A stretch of 19,520 bases of DNA from Clostridia bacterium (GCA_017468115.1 JAFUJS010000038.1:1-19520), one strand, 5' to 3'. Shown: positions 12,247-19,520, numbered from the stretch's first letter. A program made the numbers and translations. The notes: generated by a model not told the origin, from the letters alone.

Positions 12247-13566
12247 ATGCAAGAGTTAAAAAATATAATGCAGAGCCTTGGCATTGTGGGTGCCGGCGGC
12301 GCAGGCTTTCCATCCTACGCCAAGCTTGCAGATGGGGCTAGCCTCCTTCTTGTAAACGGCGCAGAGTGTGAGCCGCTCCTCTATACGGACTATATGCTCC
12401 TTAAAAATGAGCTTGATATGGTTCTAAGAGGTGTTTTAGAGGTAATGTCACATACAAGCATTTCAAAGGCGTACATAGCTCTAAAGGCGCACAATGTAGA
12501 AAAGCTGGGCTGGGCAGATGGCGAAAGGCTGGCTGATAATGTTTATGTAAGAGCCTTGCCGGATATTTATCCGGTGGGCGACGAAATCAGCCTTATTTAC
12601 GAGGCAACAGGCAAGCTTATAAAGCCCGGAAAGCTCCCCATTACCGAGGGAATTATCGTATATAACGTAGAAACAATGTATAATCTGGGCAGGGGAATTA
12701 AGTTTTCCGAGCCTGTTACAGAAAAATGGCTGACAATCGGCGGAGATATTAAAAATCCAACTGTAATAAAAGTGCCAATGGGCGCTAAAATCGCAGATAT
12801 TTTCAGCCGCCTTGGCATAGAGGTTGGACAGGGCTATACCGTAATTGATGGCGGCCCTTCAATGGGAAAGGTTATAAACCCCGACACCTATGCGGTAAAC
12901 AAGACCACAAAGGGAATACTCATCCTTCCCGACTACACACAGGCGATCAAGTCTAAGAAAACCAATGAAAAGCTGGCAATAGCAAGAGCCGAAACCGCTT
13001 GCTGTCAATGCACAAGATGCACCGATATGTGTCCAAGAAATTTGCTTGGCTATCCTATCGAGCCACACAAAATGGTAAGAACCGCAATGGGCGCCGTTGA
13101 GGCTATGCCCGAGATGGTAATCAGCGCAACACTTTGCTGTGGATGCGGAATTTGCGAGAGCCTTGCCTGCAATCAGGGCATTTCTCCAAGAGCCGTTATT
13201 GATAATTACAAGAGGCTCCTTTCAAAAAACAGGCTTCGCTTTGACAAGGACGGGTCCTATGAGGTAAAGCCGGAGCGTGACTTTAGAATGCTTCCATACA
13301 AGAAATGGATGAGCGCGCTGGGCATTTCAAAATTCGACAAGGCGGCAAGCTTTGGTGGCGAAATAAATGATTTTTCAAGAGTTGAGCTAACACTCTCAAG
13401 GCATATAGGGGCGCCAAGCGTACCTACCGTGAAGGATGGCGACCTTGTTACTAAGGGCGACTTAATTGCAGCTGCATCAAACGGGCTTTCTCTGCCACAG
13501 CATGCGTCAATTTCCGGTCGAGTAACACTTGGAAACGATAAAATAATAATTGATAAGGTAAGATAA
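12247..13566 (+). CDS. pduS: RnfC-like flavo-iron-sulfur protein, PduS
   Basis: 439 residues. The N-terminal half resembles the RnfC/NuoF-like NADH- and flavin-binding fold, with GIVGAGGAGFPSYAKL (12-27) and NGAECEPLL (37-45). Two [4Fe-4S] motifs follow: Cys252-X2-Cys255-X2-Cys258-X3-Cys262 (ending in CPRNLLGYP) and Cys297-X2-Cys300-X2-Cys303-X4-Cys308. A C-terminal barrel-sandwich-like region ends in SGRVTLGNDKIIIDKVR. In B12-dependent Pdu systems PduS is linked to cobalamin reduction; there is no B12 enzyme here, so a general role in moving electrons from NADH across the shell is more likely. Its stop is one base from pduT, whose iron-sulfur pore may be its partner. Confidence 0.92.
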   Translation: MQELKNIMQSLGIVGAGGAGFPSYAKLADGASLLLVNGAECEPLLYTDYMLLKNELDMVLRGVLEVMSHTSISKAYIALKAHNVEKLGWADGERLADNVYVRALPDIYPVGDEISLIYEATGKLIKPGKLPITEGIIVYNVETMYNLGRGIKFSEPVTEKWLTIGGDIKNPTVIKVPMGAKIADIFSRLGIEVGQGYTVIDGGPSMGKVINPDTYAVNKTTKGILILPDYTQAIKSKKTNEKLAIARAETACCQCTRCTDMCPRNLLGYPIEPHKMVRTAMGAVEAMPEMVISATLCCGCGICESLACNQGISPRAVIDNYKRLLSKNRLRFDKDGSYEVKPERDFRMLPYKKWMSALGISKFDKAASFGGEINDFSRVELTLSRHIGAPSVPTVKDGDLVTKGDLIAAASNGLSLPQHASISGRVTLGNDKIIIDKVR

Positions 13567-13567
13567 A

Positions 13568-14113
13568 ATGTATAATGCAATAGGTGTTATTGAATTAAAA
13601 AGCATCCCTAAGGGTGTTGAGGCGGCAGATGCGGCGCTTAAAAGCGCAGGCATAGAAATGGTATCTGCCCACCCCTCTTGCCCCGGCAAATACGAAATTG
13701 TGCTAACGGGAGCAATATCTGATGTAAGCGTAGCGGTTGAGCACGTTTGCAACAGATTTGACGGCTACGTTATTGACTCCGCCGTTATGGGAAAGATAGA
13801 CGAGCAGGTTATAAAGGCTCTTTTCGGCACCCAGGAGGGTGAGCGCAAGGGCTCCCTCGGTCTTATAGAAACCTTCTCTGCCGCAAGCATAATCAAGGCA
13901 GCCGATATAGCGGTTAAGACGGCTAGAGTGGAAATATATGATTTAAGAGCCTCAAGAGGTATGGGCGGCAAGGGCGTAGTTATGATTACAGGCGACGTGG
14001 GTGATGTAACCGCCGCTGTTGAAGCAGGCGCAAATTACGCCAAGGAGCAATCTACCCTGTCCTCATATACAGTAATTGCAGCTCCACACAAGGAGCTATG
14101 GAATCAAATGTAA
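13568..14113 (+). CDS. pduT: BMC-T trimeric shell protein with Fe-S pore, PduT
   Basis: 181 residues with two fused BMC domains (about 1-90 and 95-181), beginning AIGVIELKSIPKGVEAAD and GSLGLIETFSAASIIKAAD. Cys38 in SCPGKYE is at the position that binds a [4Fe-4S] cluster at the trimer pore in PduT. From memory the whole protein parallels PduT, including the PHKELWNQM end. Trimers act as pseudohexamers in the shell. Tight packing against pduS suggests that the two proteins pass electrons through the shell. No PduB-type tandem BMC protein is seen in the window. Confidence 0.94.
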   Translation: MYNAIGVIELKSIPKGVEAADAALKSAGIEMVSAHPSCPGKYEIVLTGAISDVSVAVEHVCNRFDGYVIDSAVMGKIDEQVIKALFGTQEGERKGSLGLIETFSAASIIKAADIAVKTARVEIYDLRASRGMGGKGVVMITGDVGDVTAAVEAGANYAKEQSTLSSYTVIAAPHKELWNQM

Positions 14114-14125
14114 GGAGAGTCAATT

Positions 14126-16657
14126 ATGGACAAAATTAAATTCATAATTGAAAAAAGCTCAAGAATACAAGGTCTTATAGACAATCTTTATGAGAAAATG
14201 CCTGAAATTGAGTCCGCAAGAGGTAAGCTTGTAACAGAAAGCTACCAAATGACAGAGGACCTTCCAATAATCAAGCGCAGAAGCGCCGCATTTGCTCACA
14301 TTTTAAGAAATATACCGATTGTTATAAGAGAAAACGAGCTTATTGTCGGTAGCGCAACAGTTGCGCCCCGTGGATGCCAGGTTTTCCCCGAATATTCCTA
14401 CGAATGGCTTCTTTCGGAGCTTGATACAGTTTCGACAAGAGCTGCCGACCCATTTTATATAAGCGAGCAAACAAAAGACGACCTTAGAAAAATTTACCCC
14501 TGGTGGAAGGGCAAAACAACAAGCGACTTAGCAAGGGCTAATATGGCGCCCGAGGCATACGAGGCGTTTGTTGAGCACTCCGTTTTTACACCCGGTAACT
14601 ATTTCTATAACGGCATCGGCCACGTTTGCGTGGACTACGGCAAGGTATTAAAAAGCGGCTACCGAGGCATAATTGCCGAGGCAGAGAGTGCTCTTGCAAG
14701 GCTCGACGTATCTGACGGAGATTACGTTTCAAGAAAGAATTTCCTTGACGCAGTTATTGAGAGCTGTCAGGCGGTAATTGAATACGCACGCAGATACAGC
14801 GCCCTTGCCAAGGATTTGGCATCTAAGGAGCAAAATCCCGAAAGAAAAAGGGAGCTTGAGGCAATTGCAAGGAACTGTGCAAGGGTTCCCGAGTTTGGCG
14901 CAACAAGCTTTTACGAGGCTTGCCAAGCCTTCTGGTTTGTTCAGCTTCTTTTACAGGTAGAGTCAAGCGGCCACTCAATTTCTCCGGGCAGATTTGACCA
15001 GTATATGTATCCATATTTCAAGAGAGATATTGATGCAGGAAAGATTACCTACGAGGCGGCGCAGGAGCTTATTGACTGTATTTGGGTTAAATTCAACGAT
15101 ATAAACAAGGTAAGAGATGCGGCATCTGCTGACGGCTTTGCCGGCTACGGAATGTTCCAAAACCTTATTGTGGGCGGACAGGACATTCACGGAATTGAAG
15201 CTACAAACGACCTTTCATATATGTGCCTTGAGGCAGCTATGCACGTTCCCCTTCCACAGCCATCTATTTCCATCAGAGTATGGAACGGCTCAAGGGAAGA
15301 TTTGCTCATTAAGGCGGCGGCGCTGACAAGGCTTGGCACAGGTCTGCCTGCTTACTACAACGACGAAATAATTATTCCATCTATTATGGCAAGGGGCTTA
15401 ACCCTTGAGGATGCAAGAGATTATTGCATTATCGGCTGTGTTGAGCCTCAAAAGGCAGGAAAGACAGACGGCTGGCACGATGCGGCATTCTTTAATATGT
15501 GCCGCCCGATGGAGCTTGTTTTCTCAAGCGGCTACGACAAGGGCAAAAGAATCGGTCCTAACACCAAGGACGTTTCGGAAATGAAGACCTTTGAGGAGCT
15601 TTACGAGGCATACAAGGAGCAGCAAGGCTATATGATAAAGCTGCTTGTAAATGCCAATAACGCAATAGATATGGCGCATGCGGTAAGATGCCCGCTTCCG
15701 TTCCAGTCCTGTATGGTTGAGGACTGTATCGGCAGAGGCAAGTCCCTACAAGAGGGTGGAGCGATATATAACTTCACAGGTCCGCAGGGCTTTGGCATCG
15801 CAAACAACACAGACGGCTTAATTGCTATCAAAAAGCTTGTTTTTGAGGAGGGCAGATTTACCCTTACAGAGCTCAGAGAGGCAATGAGGGCTAACTACGG
15901 CTACGGTGTTTCCGGTGCAGCGGCTGAAAGGCTGACCACCGAGATTGCCTCGGAGCTTGTGCGCCAAGGAATAAGCGTAAACGAGGACGCAATAAGAACG
16001 ATTTATGATGAGGTTACAAACCAAACCTCCTTAAGTCGTGAGCAAAAGGAAAGATACAGAGAAATTAAGCGCTTAATTGAGGAGGAAGCCCCCAAGTACG
16101 GAAACGACATCTATGATGTTGATATGTTTGCACGTGATGTTGCAAACACCTACACAAAAGAGGTGGAAAAGTACAAAAATCCTCGTGGCGGTGTTTTCCA
16201 GGCAGGGCTTTACCCCGTTTCTGCTAACGTGCCGCTGGGAGCAAGCACAGGCGCAACACCTGACGGCAGGCTTGCCTATACTCCCTTGGCGGACGGCATA
16301 GGTCCTGCATCGGGCAGAGATACAAAGGGTCCTACCGCAACGGCAAACTCCGTTGCAAAGCTGGAGCAGGGCGTGGCTTCAAACGGAACGCTTCTTAACC
16401 AGAAGTTCCACCCGTCAGCCCTTGCGGGAATGAGTGGGCTTATCAAGTTTGTTGCCCTCATTCGCTCATACTTTGACCAAAAGGGTATGCACGTTCAGTT
16501 CAATGTTGTAACAAAGGAAACCTTGATTGATGCGCAAAACAACCCTGAAAAATACAAGACGCTGGTAGTAAGAGTTGCAGGCTACAGCGCACTCTTTACA
16601 ACTCTTTCCCGTTCGTTACAGGACGATATTATAAACAGAACCGAGCAGGGCTGGTAA
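14126..16657 (+). CDS. B12-independent glycyl radical 1,2-propanediol (diol) dehydratase
   Basis: 843 residues, a full-length glycyl radical enzyme. GCVEPQ places the catalytic Cys438 and Glu440; the adjoining GKTDGWHDAAFFNMCRP is characteristic of diol/glycerol dehydratases rather than choline lyase or pyruvate formate-lyase. The radical glycine is Gly819 in RVAGYSA, 24 residues from the end. It dehydrates 1,2-propanediol to propionaldehyde by a protein radical and is oxygen-sensitive. The aldolase, PduP and PduL nearby support propanediol over glycerol. The N-terminus starts straight into the catalytic domain, so the helical targeting extension seen on some BMC radical enzymes is absent; encapsulation must use another route. 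The ATG follows AAGGAGAG; the activase gene is next. Confidence 0.95.
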   Translation: MDKIKFIIEKSSRIQGLIDNLYEKMPEIESARGKLVTESYQMTEDLPIIKRRSAAFAHILRNIPIVIRENELIVGSATVAPRGCQVFPEYSYEWLLSELDTVSTRAADPFYISEQTKDDLRKIYPWWKGKTTSDLARANMAPEAYEAFVEHSVFTPGNYFYNGIGHVCVDYGKVLKSGYRGIIAEAESALARLDVSDGDYVSRKNFLDAVIESCQAVIEYARRYSALAKDLASKEQNPERKRELEAIARNCARVPEFGATSFYEACQAFWFVQLLLQVESSGHSISPGRFDQYMYPYFKRDIDAGKITYEAAQELIDCIWVKFNDINKVRDAASADGFAGYGMFQNLIVGGQDIHGIEATNDLSYMCLEAAMHVPLPQPSISIRVWNGSREDLLIKAAALTRLGTGLPAYYNDEIIIPSIMARGLTLEDARDYCIIGCVEPQKAGKTDGWHDAAFFNMCRPMELVFSSGYDKGKRIGPNTKDVSEMKTFEELYEAYKEQQGYMIKLLVNANNAIDMAHAVRCPLPFQSCMVEDCIGRGKSLQEGGAIYNFTGPQGFGIANNTDGLIAIKKLVFEEGRFTLTELREAMRANYGYGVSGAAAERLTTEIASELVRQGISVNEDAIRTIYDEVTNQTSLSREQKERYREIKRLIEEEAPKYGNDIYDVDMFARDVANTYTKEVEKYKNPRGGVFQAGLYPVSANVPLGASTGATPDGRLAYTPLADGIGPASGRDTKGPTATANSVAKLEQGVASNGTLLNQKFHPSALAGMSGLIKFVALIRSYFDQKGMHVQFNVVTKETLIDAQNNPEKYKTLVVRVAGYSALFTTLSRSLQDDIINRTEQGW

Positions 16658-16691
16658 TTTCAGCCCGGCGAAATTTGAGGAGGTGATTACA

Positions 16692-17474
16692 ATGCCACAG
16701 GGCTTAAAAGGCAGAATATTTAACATTCAGCGCTTTTCCCTTCACGACGGGCCGGGGATTAGGACAATAGTCTTTTTCAAGGGCTGCTATATGAGATGTG
16801 CGTGGTGCTGTAATCCCGAATCTCAAAGCAAGGAAATAGAAACAATTATCGAAAAGGGCAAGGAAAAAATCGTAGGTCGGGACGTTTACGTTTCCGATAT
16901 TATGCCGGAGATTTTGGCAGATTTACCTTACTATAAAAGGAGCGAGGGCGGAGTTACCCTCTCGGGCGGAGAGGTGCTTTGTCAGGCGGACTTTGCAAGG
17001 GAGCTTCTTATGGCTTGCAAGGCTGAAGGGCTACACACCGCCATTGAATCCGCCGCAAGCGCGCCCTTTTCGGAAATAGAAAAGCTGCTTCCATATCTTG
17101 ACCTTTATCTTATGGACATAAAGCATATGGATGGGCAGAAGCACAAGGAATTTACAGGCGTTGACAATACACGCATACTTGAAAATGCGAAAAAAATCGC
17201 ACAAAGCGGTGTTGAGCTTATAATAAGAACACCGGTAATACCAAAATTTAACGACACTCCCGAGGAGATAAAGGCAATTTCAACCTTTGCCAAGAGCCTG
17301 CCGGGGGTTTGCGAGCATCACCTGCTTCCATATCACAGGCTTGGCATGGACAAGTACTCCGGTCTTGGAAGGAGCTATGCATTAAAGGAAATAGAGCCAC
17401 CATCCCGAGAAAAGATGGAATATCTTTTGTCGGTAGCAGAGGCGAGTGGACTTAATTGTAAAATCGGAGGCTAA
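16692..17474 (+). CDS. Glycyl radical enzyme activating enzyme (radical SAM), compact type
   Basis: 260 residues from ATG 16692, set by AGGAGG (16678-16683) at 8-nt spacing; a GTG at 16683 overlaps that site and is rejected. HDGPGIRTIVFFKGC and CYMRCAWC (CX3CX2C) bind the radical [4Fe-4S] cluster and SAM; GGVTLSGGE is the SAM-contacting GGE motif; DIKHMD and the HLLPYH segment are further family marks. It installs the radical on Gly819 of the upstream dehydratase. Between the CX3CX2C motif and GGVTLSGGE there are only about 50 residues and no further cluster cysteines, so the ferredoxin-like insert with two extra clusters, present in many activases of this class, is missing. Its reductant may therefore differ. 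Confidence 0.93.
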   Translation: MPQGLKGRIFNIQRFSLHDGPGIRTIVFFKGCYMRCAWCCNPESQSKEIETIIEKGKEKIVGRDVYVSDIMPEILADLPYYKRSEGGVTLSGGEVLCQADFARELLMACKAEGLHTAIESAASAPFSEIEKLLPYLDLYLMDIKHMDGQKHKEFTGVDNTRILENAKKIAQSGVELIIRTPVIPKFNDTPEEIKAISTFAKSLPGVCEHHLLPYHRLGMDKYSGLGRSYALKEIEPPSREKMEYLLSVAEASGLNCKIGG

Positions 17475-17476
17475 AA

Positions 17477-17836
17477 ATGGAGCTTAAGGAAAATATGAGA
17501 ATAGTGCAGGAGCTGGTGCCGGGTAAGCAGATAACTCTTTGCCATATAATTGCAAATCCGGACGACGTGCTTTTTACAAAGCTTGGTCTTGACCCAAAGA
17601 CGGATTACACAAGAAGCGCAATAGGCGTTTTGACCGTTTCCCCTGCTGAAAGTGCAGTAATTGCGGCAGATATTTCTATAAAATCGTCAGGCGCAGAGAT
17701 TGGATTTGTTGACAGATTCACAGGAACACTAATTATTTCGGGCAGCGTTTCAAGCGTGGAGTCGGCTTTCTCTGCAATAAGAGAATACTTCACATCAAAG
17801 CTTGCCTATGTATGCTGCGAGATAACTAAAACATAA
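17477..17836 (+). CDS. pduU: Circularly permuted BMC-H shell protein, PduU/EutS family
   Basis: 119 residues. RIVQELVPGKQITLCHIIANP (about 8-28) forms the N-terminal beta-barrel segment typical of PduU, and the permuted BMC domain follows with AIGVLTVSPAESAVIAADI and EIGFVDRFTGTLIISGSVSSVE. PduU hexamers carry a beta-barrel that plugs the pore and have been linked to interaction with PduV. The gene begins 2 nt after the activase stop, and its TAA overlaps the pduV ATG in TAATG, so the two are translationally coupled. Confidence 0.94.
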   Translation: MELKENMRIVQELVPGKQITLCHIIANPDDVLFTKLGLDPKTDYTRSAIGVLTVSPAESAVIAADISIKSSGAEIGFVDRFTGTLIISGSVSSVESAFSAIREYFTSKLAYVCCEITKT

Positions 17837-18294
17837 TGAAAAAAATTATTTTAATCGGACGAGTTGCGGCTGGCAAAACCACCCTGACTCAAGCGCTTAA
17901 CGGCGAGGATATTCACTACTATAAAACCCAGTATATCAATTACCTTGATACCATAATAGACACCCCGGGAGAGTATACGGAGCTAAGGCAAACCAGCGGA
18001 GCGCTGGCGCTTTACGCATACGAGGCAGACGTTGTGGGGCTTGTGCTTTCCGCAAACGAGCCATACTCAATCTTCTCCCCCTGTATTACAAGCCTTGTAA
18101 ACAGAGAGGTTGTGGGAATTATCACAGGCATTGATAAGCCCGACGCCAACCCCGAGAGGGTGGAAAGATGGCTAAGGCTTGCAGGGTGCAAGAAAATATT
18201 TCCTGTCAGCGCATATACGGGGCAGGGGCTTGACAGGCTTATAGAGTTTCTTGCGGACAACGAAGAAGAATTGGAGGCTATGCGAAGAAGATGA
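17836..18294 (+). CDS. pduV: PduV/EutP-like small GTPase
   Basis: 152 residues with a P-loop GRVAAGKT (8-15), a G3 motif DTPGE (42-46) and the conserved KKIFPVSAYTGQGLDRL near the C-terminus. The G4 position reads ITGIDKPD where related proteins usually have TKxD, so the guanine-specificity lysine is replaced by glycine and nucleotide preference may be relaxed. PduV has been associated with BMC movement or filament association in Salmonella, which is notable because the next gene is a ParA ATPase. Its stop overlaps the parA start by 4 nt (ATGA), so the proteins are probably made together. The biochemical role of this family is not settled. Confidence 0.88.
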   Translation: MKKIILIGRVAAGKTTLTQALNGEDIHYYKTQYINYLDTIIDTPGEYTELRQTSGALALYAYEADVVGLVLSANEPYSIFSPCITSLVNREVVGIITGIDKPDANPERVERWLRLAGCKKIFPVSAYTGQGLDRLIEFLADNEEELEAMRRR

Positions 18295-19082
18295 GCAGAA
18301 CTAAGGTAATTGCCTTTGCGAACAATAAGGGCGGAAGTGGAAAGACCACCACCTGCTCAAATATCGGCTGTGCGCTTGCTATGATGGGCAAAAGGGTGCT
18401 TGTGATAGATGGCGATATGCAGATAAATCTGACCCTTTCCTTCTTTGACGAGGAAAAGGTTTTGGAGTACGCAAGCAACGGAAAAAATATATATGCGGCA
18501 GTAAAGGACGAAAGGGATTTGTCCGACTTTATTGTGCCCACGGAATATGAGGGGCTTGATATTGTGCCCTCAACCTCACAAATGAGCTCAATTGAGTTCG
18601 ACCTTTTCCCGAAGTGGCAAAGAGAATTTATACTAAGAAAGTGCTTAGAGCCTGTAAAGGCACGTGGCTACTACGACTACATACTCATAGACTCTCCGCC
18701 AACCCTTGGTGGCTGGGTTATGAACATTATGTGCGCCTCTGACTATGTTGTAATTCCCGTTGAGGCAAGCCCTTGGGGTCTTTTCGGTCTTGCCAATATG
18801 TTTGAGTTTATCGGCAAGGTCAAGGAAATGTCCCCTCGCCTTGAGGTTATGGGCATTATGGTAACCAAGGCAGACGAGCGCAAGAAATACTTTAAGGAAA
18901 CGCTAGAGAGCCTTAAGGACTCCGATATAGCCAGAATTTTTGAAACCTATGTAAGGGTTGACAGCACAATTGAATGGTCCCAGGACAACAGCAAGCCTGT
19001 TGTTGCATATAAAAAATACTCACGCAGCGCAATAGAATACAAATATCTTGCAAAGGAGATAGTAGAATATGCCGGTAGGTAA
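18291..19082 (+). CDS. ParA/MinD-family ATPase, probable microcompartment positioning factor (McdA-like)
   Basis: 263 residues. Deviant Walker A KGGSGKTT (13-20) with signature Lys13 and catalytic Lys18; Walker A' VIDGDMQINLT (38-48) with Asp40 and Asp42; Walker B YILIDSPP (130-137) with Asp134. Such ATPases bind the nucleoid as ATP dimers and distribute plasmids, chromosomes or protein cargo. No replication or plasmid gene is near; it is embedded at the end of a BMC operon, overlapping pduV by 4 nt and the next gene by 14 nt. The natural inference is that its cargo is the microcompartment, as for McdA with carboxysomes. The signature lysine is present, unlike in the McdA type first described in cyanobacteria. 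Function is inferred from context. Confidence 0.85.
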   Translation: MSRTKVIAFANNKGGSGKTTTCSNIGCALAMMGKRVLVIDGDMQINLTLSFFDEEKVLEYASNGKNIYAAVKDERDLSDFIVPTEYEGLDIVPSTSQMSSIEFDLFPKWQREFILRKCLEPVKARGYYDYILIDSPPTLGGWVMNIMCASDYVVIPVEASPWGLFGLANMFEFIGKVKEMSPRLEVMGIMVTKADERKKYFKETLESLKDSDIARIFETYVRVDSTIEWSQDNSKPVVAYKKYSRSAIEYKYLAKEIVEYAGR

Positions 19083-19359
19083 GAATTCAATAAAAAGAGT
19101 TACAAACAATGGCTACTCAAATGTAAGCACCTCGGCTCCCGATATGGAAAACAGTCAGGTGGCAGTAGCAGAGCCTGCGCCAAAGGCAGAGCCTAAAGCC
19201 ACAAAAAAGCAGGACCCTGTGTCTAAAAAACCAAGCACAAAAAAGAAGAGCACCACCGCCACACCAAAGAAAACCGTGGCAAAAAATCCATCTTCAGCCC
19301 CAAAAATCGAAATTTCCCACATTGCCATCGGAGACGATTTGCCATACTACTTACTGTAA
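19069..19359 (+). CDS. Small disordered Lys/Pro/Ala-rich protein, candidate ParA partner (McdB-like)
   Basis: 96 residues, family not recognised. Three parts are visible: a basic N-terminus (GKNSIKRVTNNGYSN, 4-18); a low-complexity linker (about 30-79) with 13 Lys in residues 39-79 plus many Pro, Thr, Ser and Ala; and a hydrophobic C-terminus (IEISHIAIGDDLPYYLL, 80-96). It overlaps the ParA gene by 14 nt, so the two are coupled. ParA partners often stimulate the ATPase with a short basic N-terminal peptide and bind cargo elsewhere; here the C-terminal segment could bind the shell. That layout resembles McdB in concept, but I see no glutamine-rich coiled coil and no tryptophan as in cyanobacterial McdB. 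It is the last gene of the operon in this window. Confidence 0.75.
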   Translation: MPVGKNSIKRVTNNGYSNVSTSAPDMENSQVAVAEPAPKAEPKATKKQDPVSKKPSTKKKSTTATPKKTVAKNPSSAPKIEISHIAIGDDLPYYLL

Positions 19360-19418
19360 TAAAAAAAGGAAGCGATTTGTGAAGTGAACCCCAAATAGTT
19401 CACAAAAAATAAAAAGGC

Positions 19419-19458
19419 AAAAACCTCTTATGGTATAATGAAACCATAGGAGGTTTTT
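19419..19458 (+). promoter_or_regulatory. IS promoter -10 and SD-masking hairpin
   Basis: AAAAACCTCTTATGG (19419-19433) pairs, with one mismatch, with CCATAGGAGGTTTTT (19444-19458). The loop holds TATAAT (19434-19439), preceded by TGG as an extended -10. The right arm contains the transposase ribosome site AGGAGG (19448-19453). Transcripts entering from the BMC operon would fold and hide the site, while RNA started inside the element would not include the left arm. Confidence 0.65.
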
Positions 19459-19462
19459 AATT

Positions 19463-19520
19463 ATGGCTAAAAAAGGACAAAAATTCAAGAGTTACACAAA
19501 AGAATTGAAAGAAGAGATAC
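19463..19520 (+). CDS. IS3-family transposase OrfA, 5' fragment
   Basis: Only 19 codons are in the window, reading MAKKGQKFKSYTKELKEEI. This resembles the start of helix-turn-helix OrfA proteins of IS3-family (IS150-like) elements. AGGAGG lies 9 nt before the ATG. The frame stays open to the right edge. Identification rests on this short N-terminus plus the IS-like end just upstream. Confidence 0.65.
   Translation, partial: MAKKGQKFKSYTKELKEEI

Larger units (their letters stand above)
19378..19520 (+). mobile_element. Left end of an IS3-family insertion sequence, truncated by the window
   Basis: The probable left terminus begins TGTGAAGTGAACCCCAAATA at 19378, with the TG start expected of IS3-family ends, and is followed by a transposase start at 19463. 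The exact end and any target duplication cannot be set because the right end is outside the window. It lies 18 bp after the last operon stop, where a terminator would be expected, so it may have separated the operon from its terminator or from further genes. Confidence 0.65.

Noticed and set aside
14126..16657. Glycyl radical enzyme as choline trimethylamine-lyase or pyruvate formate-lyase
   Set aside because: The GCVEPQ plus GKTDGWHDAAFFN signature and the neighbouring aldolase, PduP and PduL fit a diol dehydratase; no choline-pathway gene is present. Glycerol as substrate is less likely but not excluded.
16683..16691. GTG start for the activase
   Set aside because: The GTG overlaps the AGGAGG ribosome site itself; ATG 16692 has ideal spacing and gives the expected N-terminus.
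18291..19359. Plasmid or chromosome ParAB partition system
   Set aside because: No ParB-type DNA-binding domain, parS-like repeats or replication genes are seen; the small protein is low-complexity and the pair is coupled to BMC genes.

Overview
The window holds a nearly complete locus for a glycyl-radical-enzyme bacterial microcompartment (BMC), a protein organelle that handles 1,2-propanediol without vitamin B12. Gene content matches the GRM5-like type, which couples class II aldolase cleavage of fuculose- or rhamnulose-1-phosphate to propanediol dehydration. Strong Shine-Dalgarno sites, TTGACA-17-TATAAT promoters, many U-tract terminators, oxygen-sensitive enzymes and a rubrerythrin relic point to an anaerobic Firmicute of the Clostridia, plausibly a gut organism. 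I cannot name the genus.

Layout. Positions 1-560 hold the 3' end of a methyltransferase gene and a decayed rubrerythrin remnant. Positions 574-1208 have no protein gene but carry four tandem sigma-A-type promoters, all with 17-bp spacers, each followed by a short hairpin-rich transcript and an intrinsic terminator. A fifth such unit lies at 2530-2625, just after a fucose-permease-like MFS transporter (1324-2496). A PduQ-like iron alcohol dehydrogenase runs on the minus strand (2697-3854). The AT-rich region 3855-4297 carries divergent promoters and at least five 15-bp TGAAA-N5-TTTCA-like operators, probably for the RpiR-type regulator that opens the rightward operon.

The rightward operon (4298-19359) reads: RpiR regulator, acetate/propionate kinase, class II aldolase, CoA-acylating aldehyde dehydrogenase (PduP), zinc alcohol dehydrogenase, four BMC-H shell proteins (two almost identical), PduL, BMC-P pentamer, PduS, PduT, glycyl-radical diol dehydratase, its activase, PduU, PduV, a ParA-type ATPase and a small disordered protein. 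Expected flow: the aldolase gives DHAP plus lactaldehyde; an alcohol dehydrogenase reduces lactaldehyde to 1,2-propanediol; the radical enzyme makes propionaldehyde; PduP and PduL make propionyl-phosphate; the kinase gains ATP and releases propionate; the other alcohol dehydrogenase makes propanol and recycles NAD+. Four enzymes carry terminal amphipathic helices that look like encapsulation peptides.

The most notable parts are the translationally coupled ParA/small-protein pair at the operon end, which resembles the McdAB carboxysome-positioning system but sits in a glycyl-radical BMC operon, and the array of orphan promoter-RNA-terminator cassettes. An IS3-family element begins 18 bp after the last operon stop codon and runs off the right edge.
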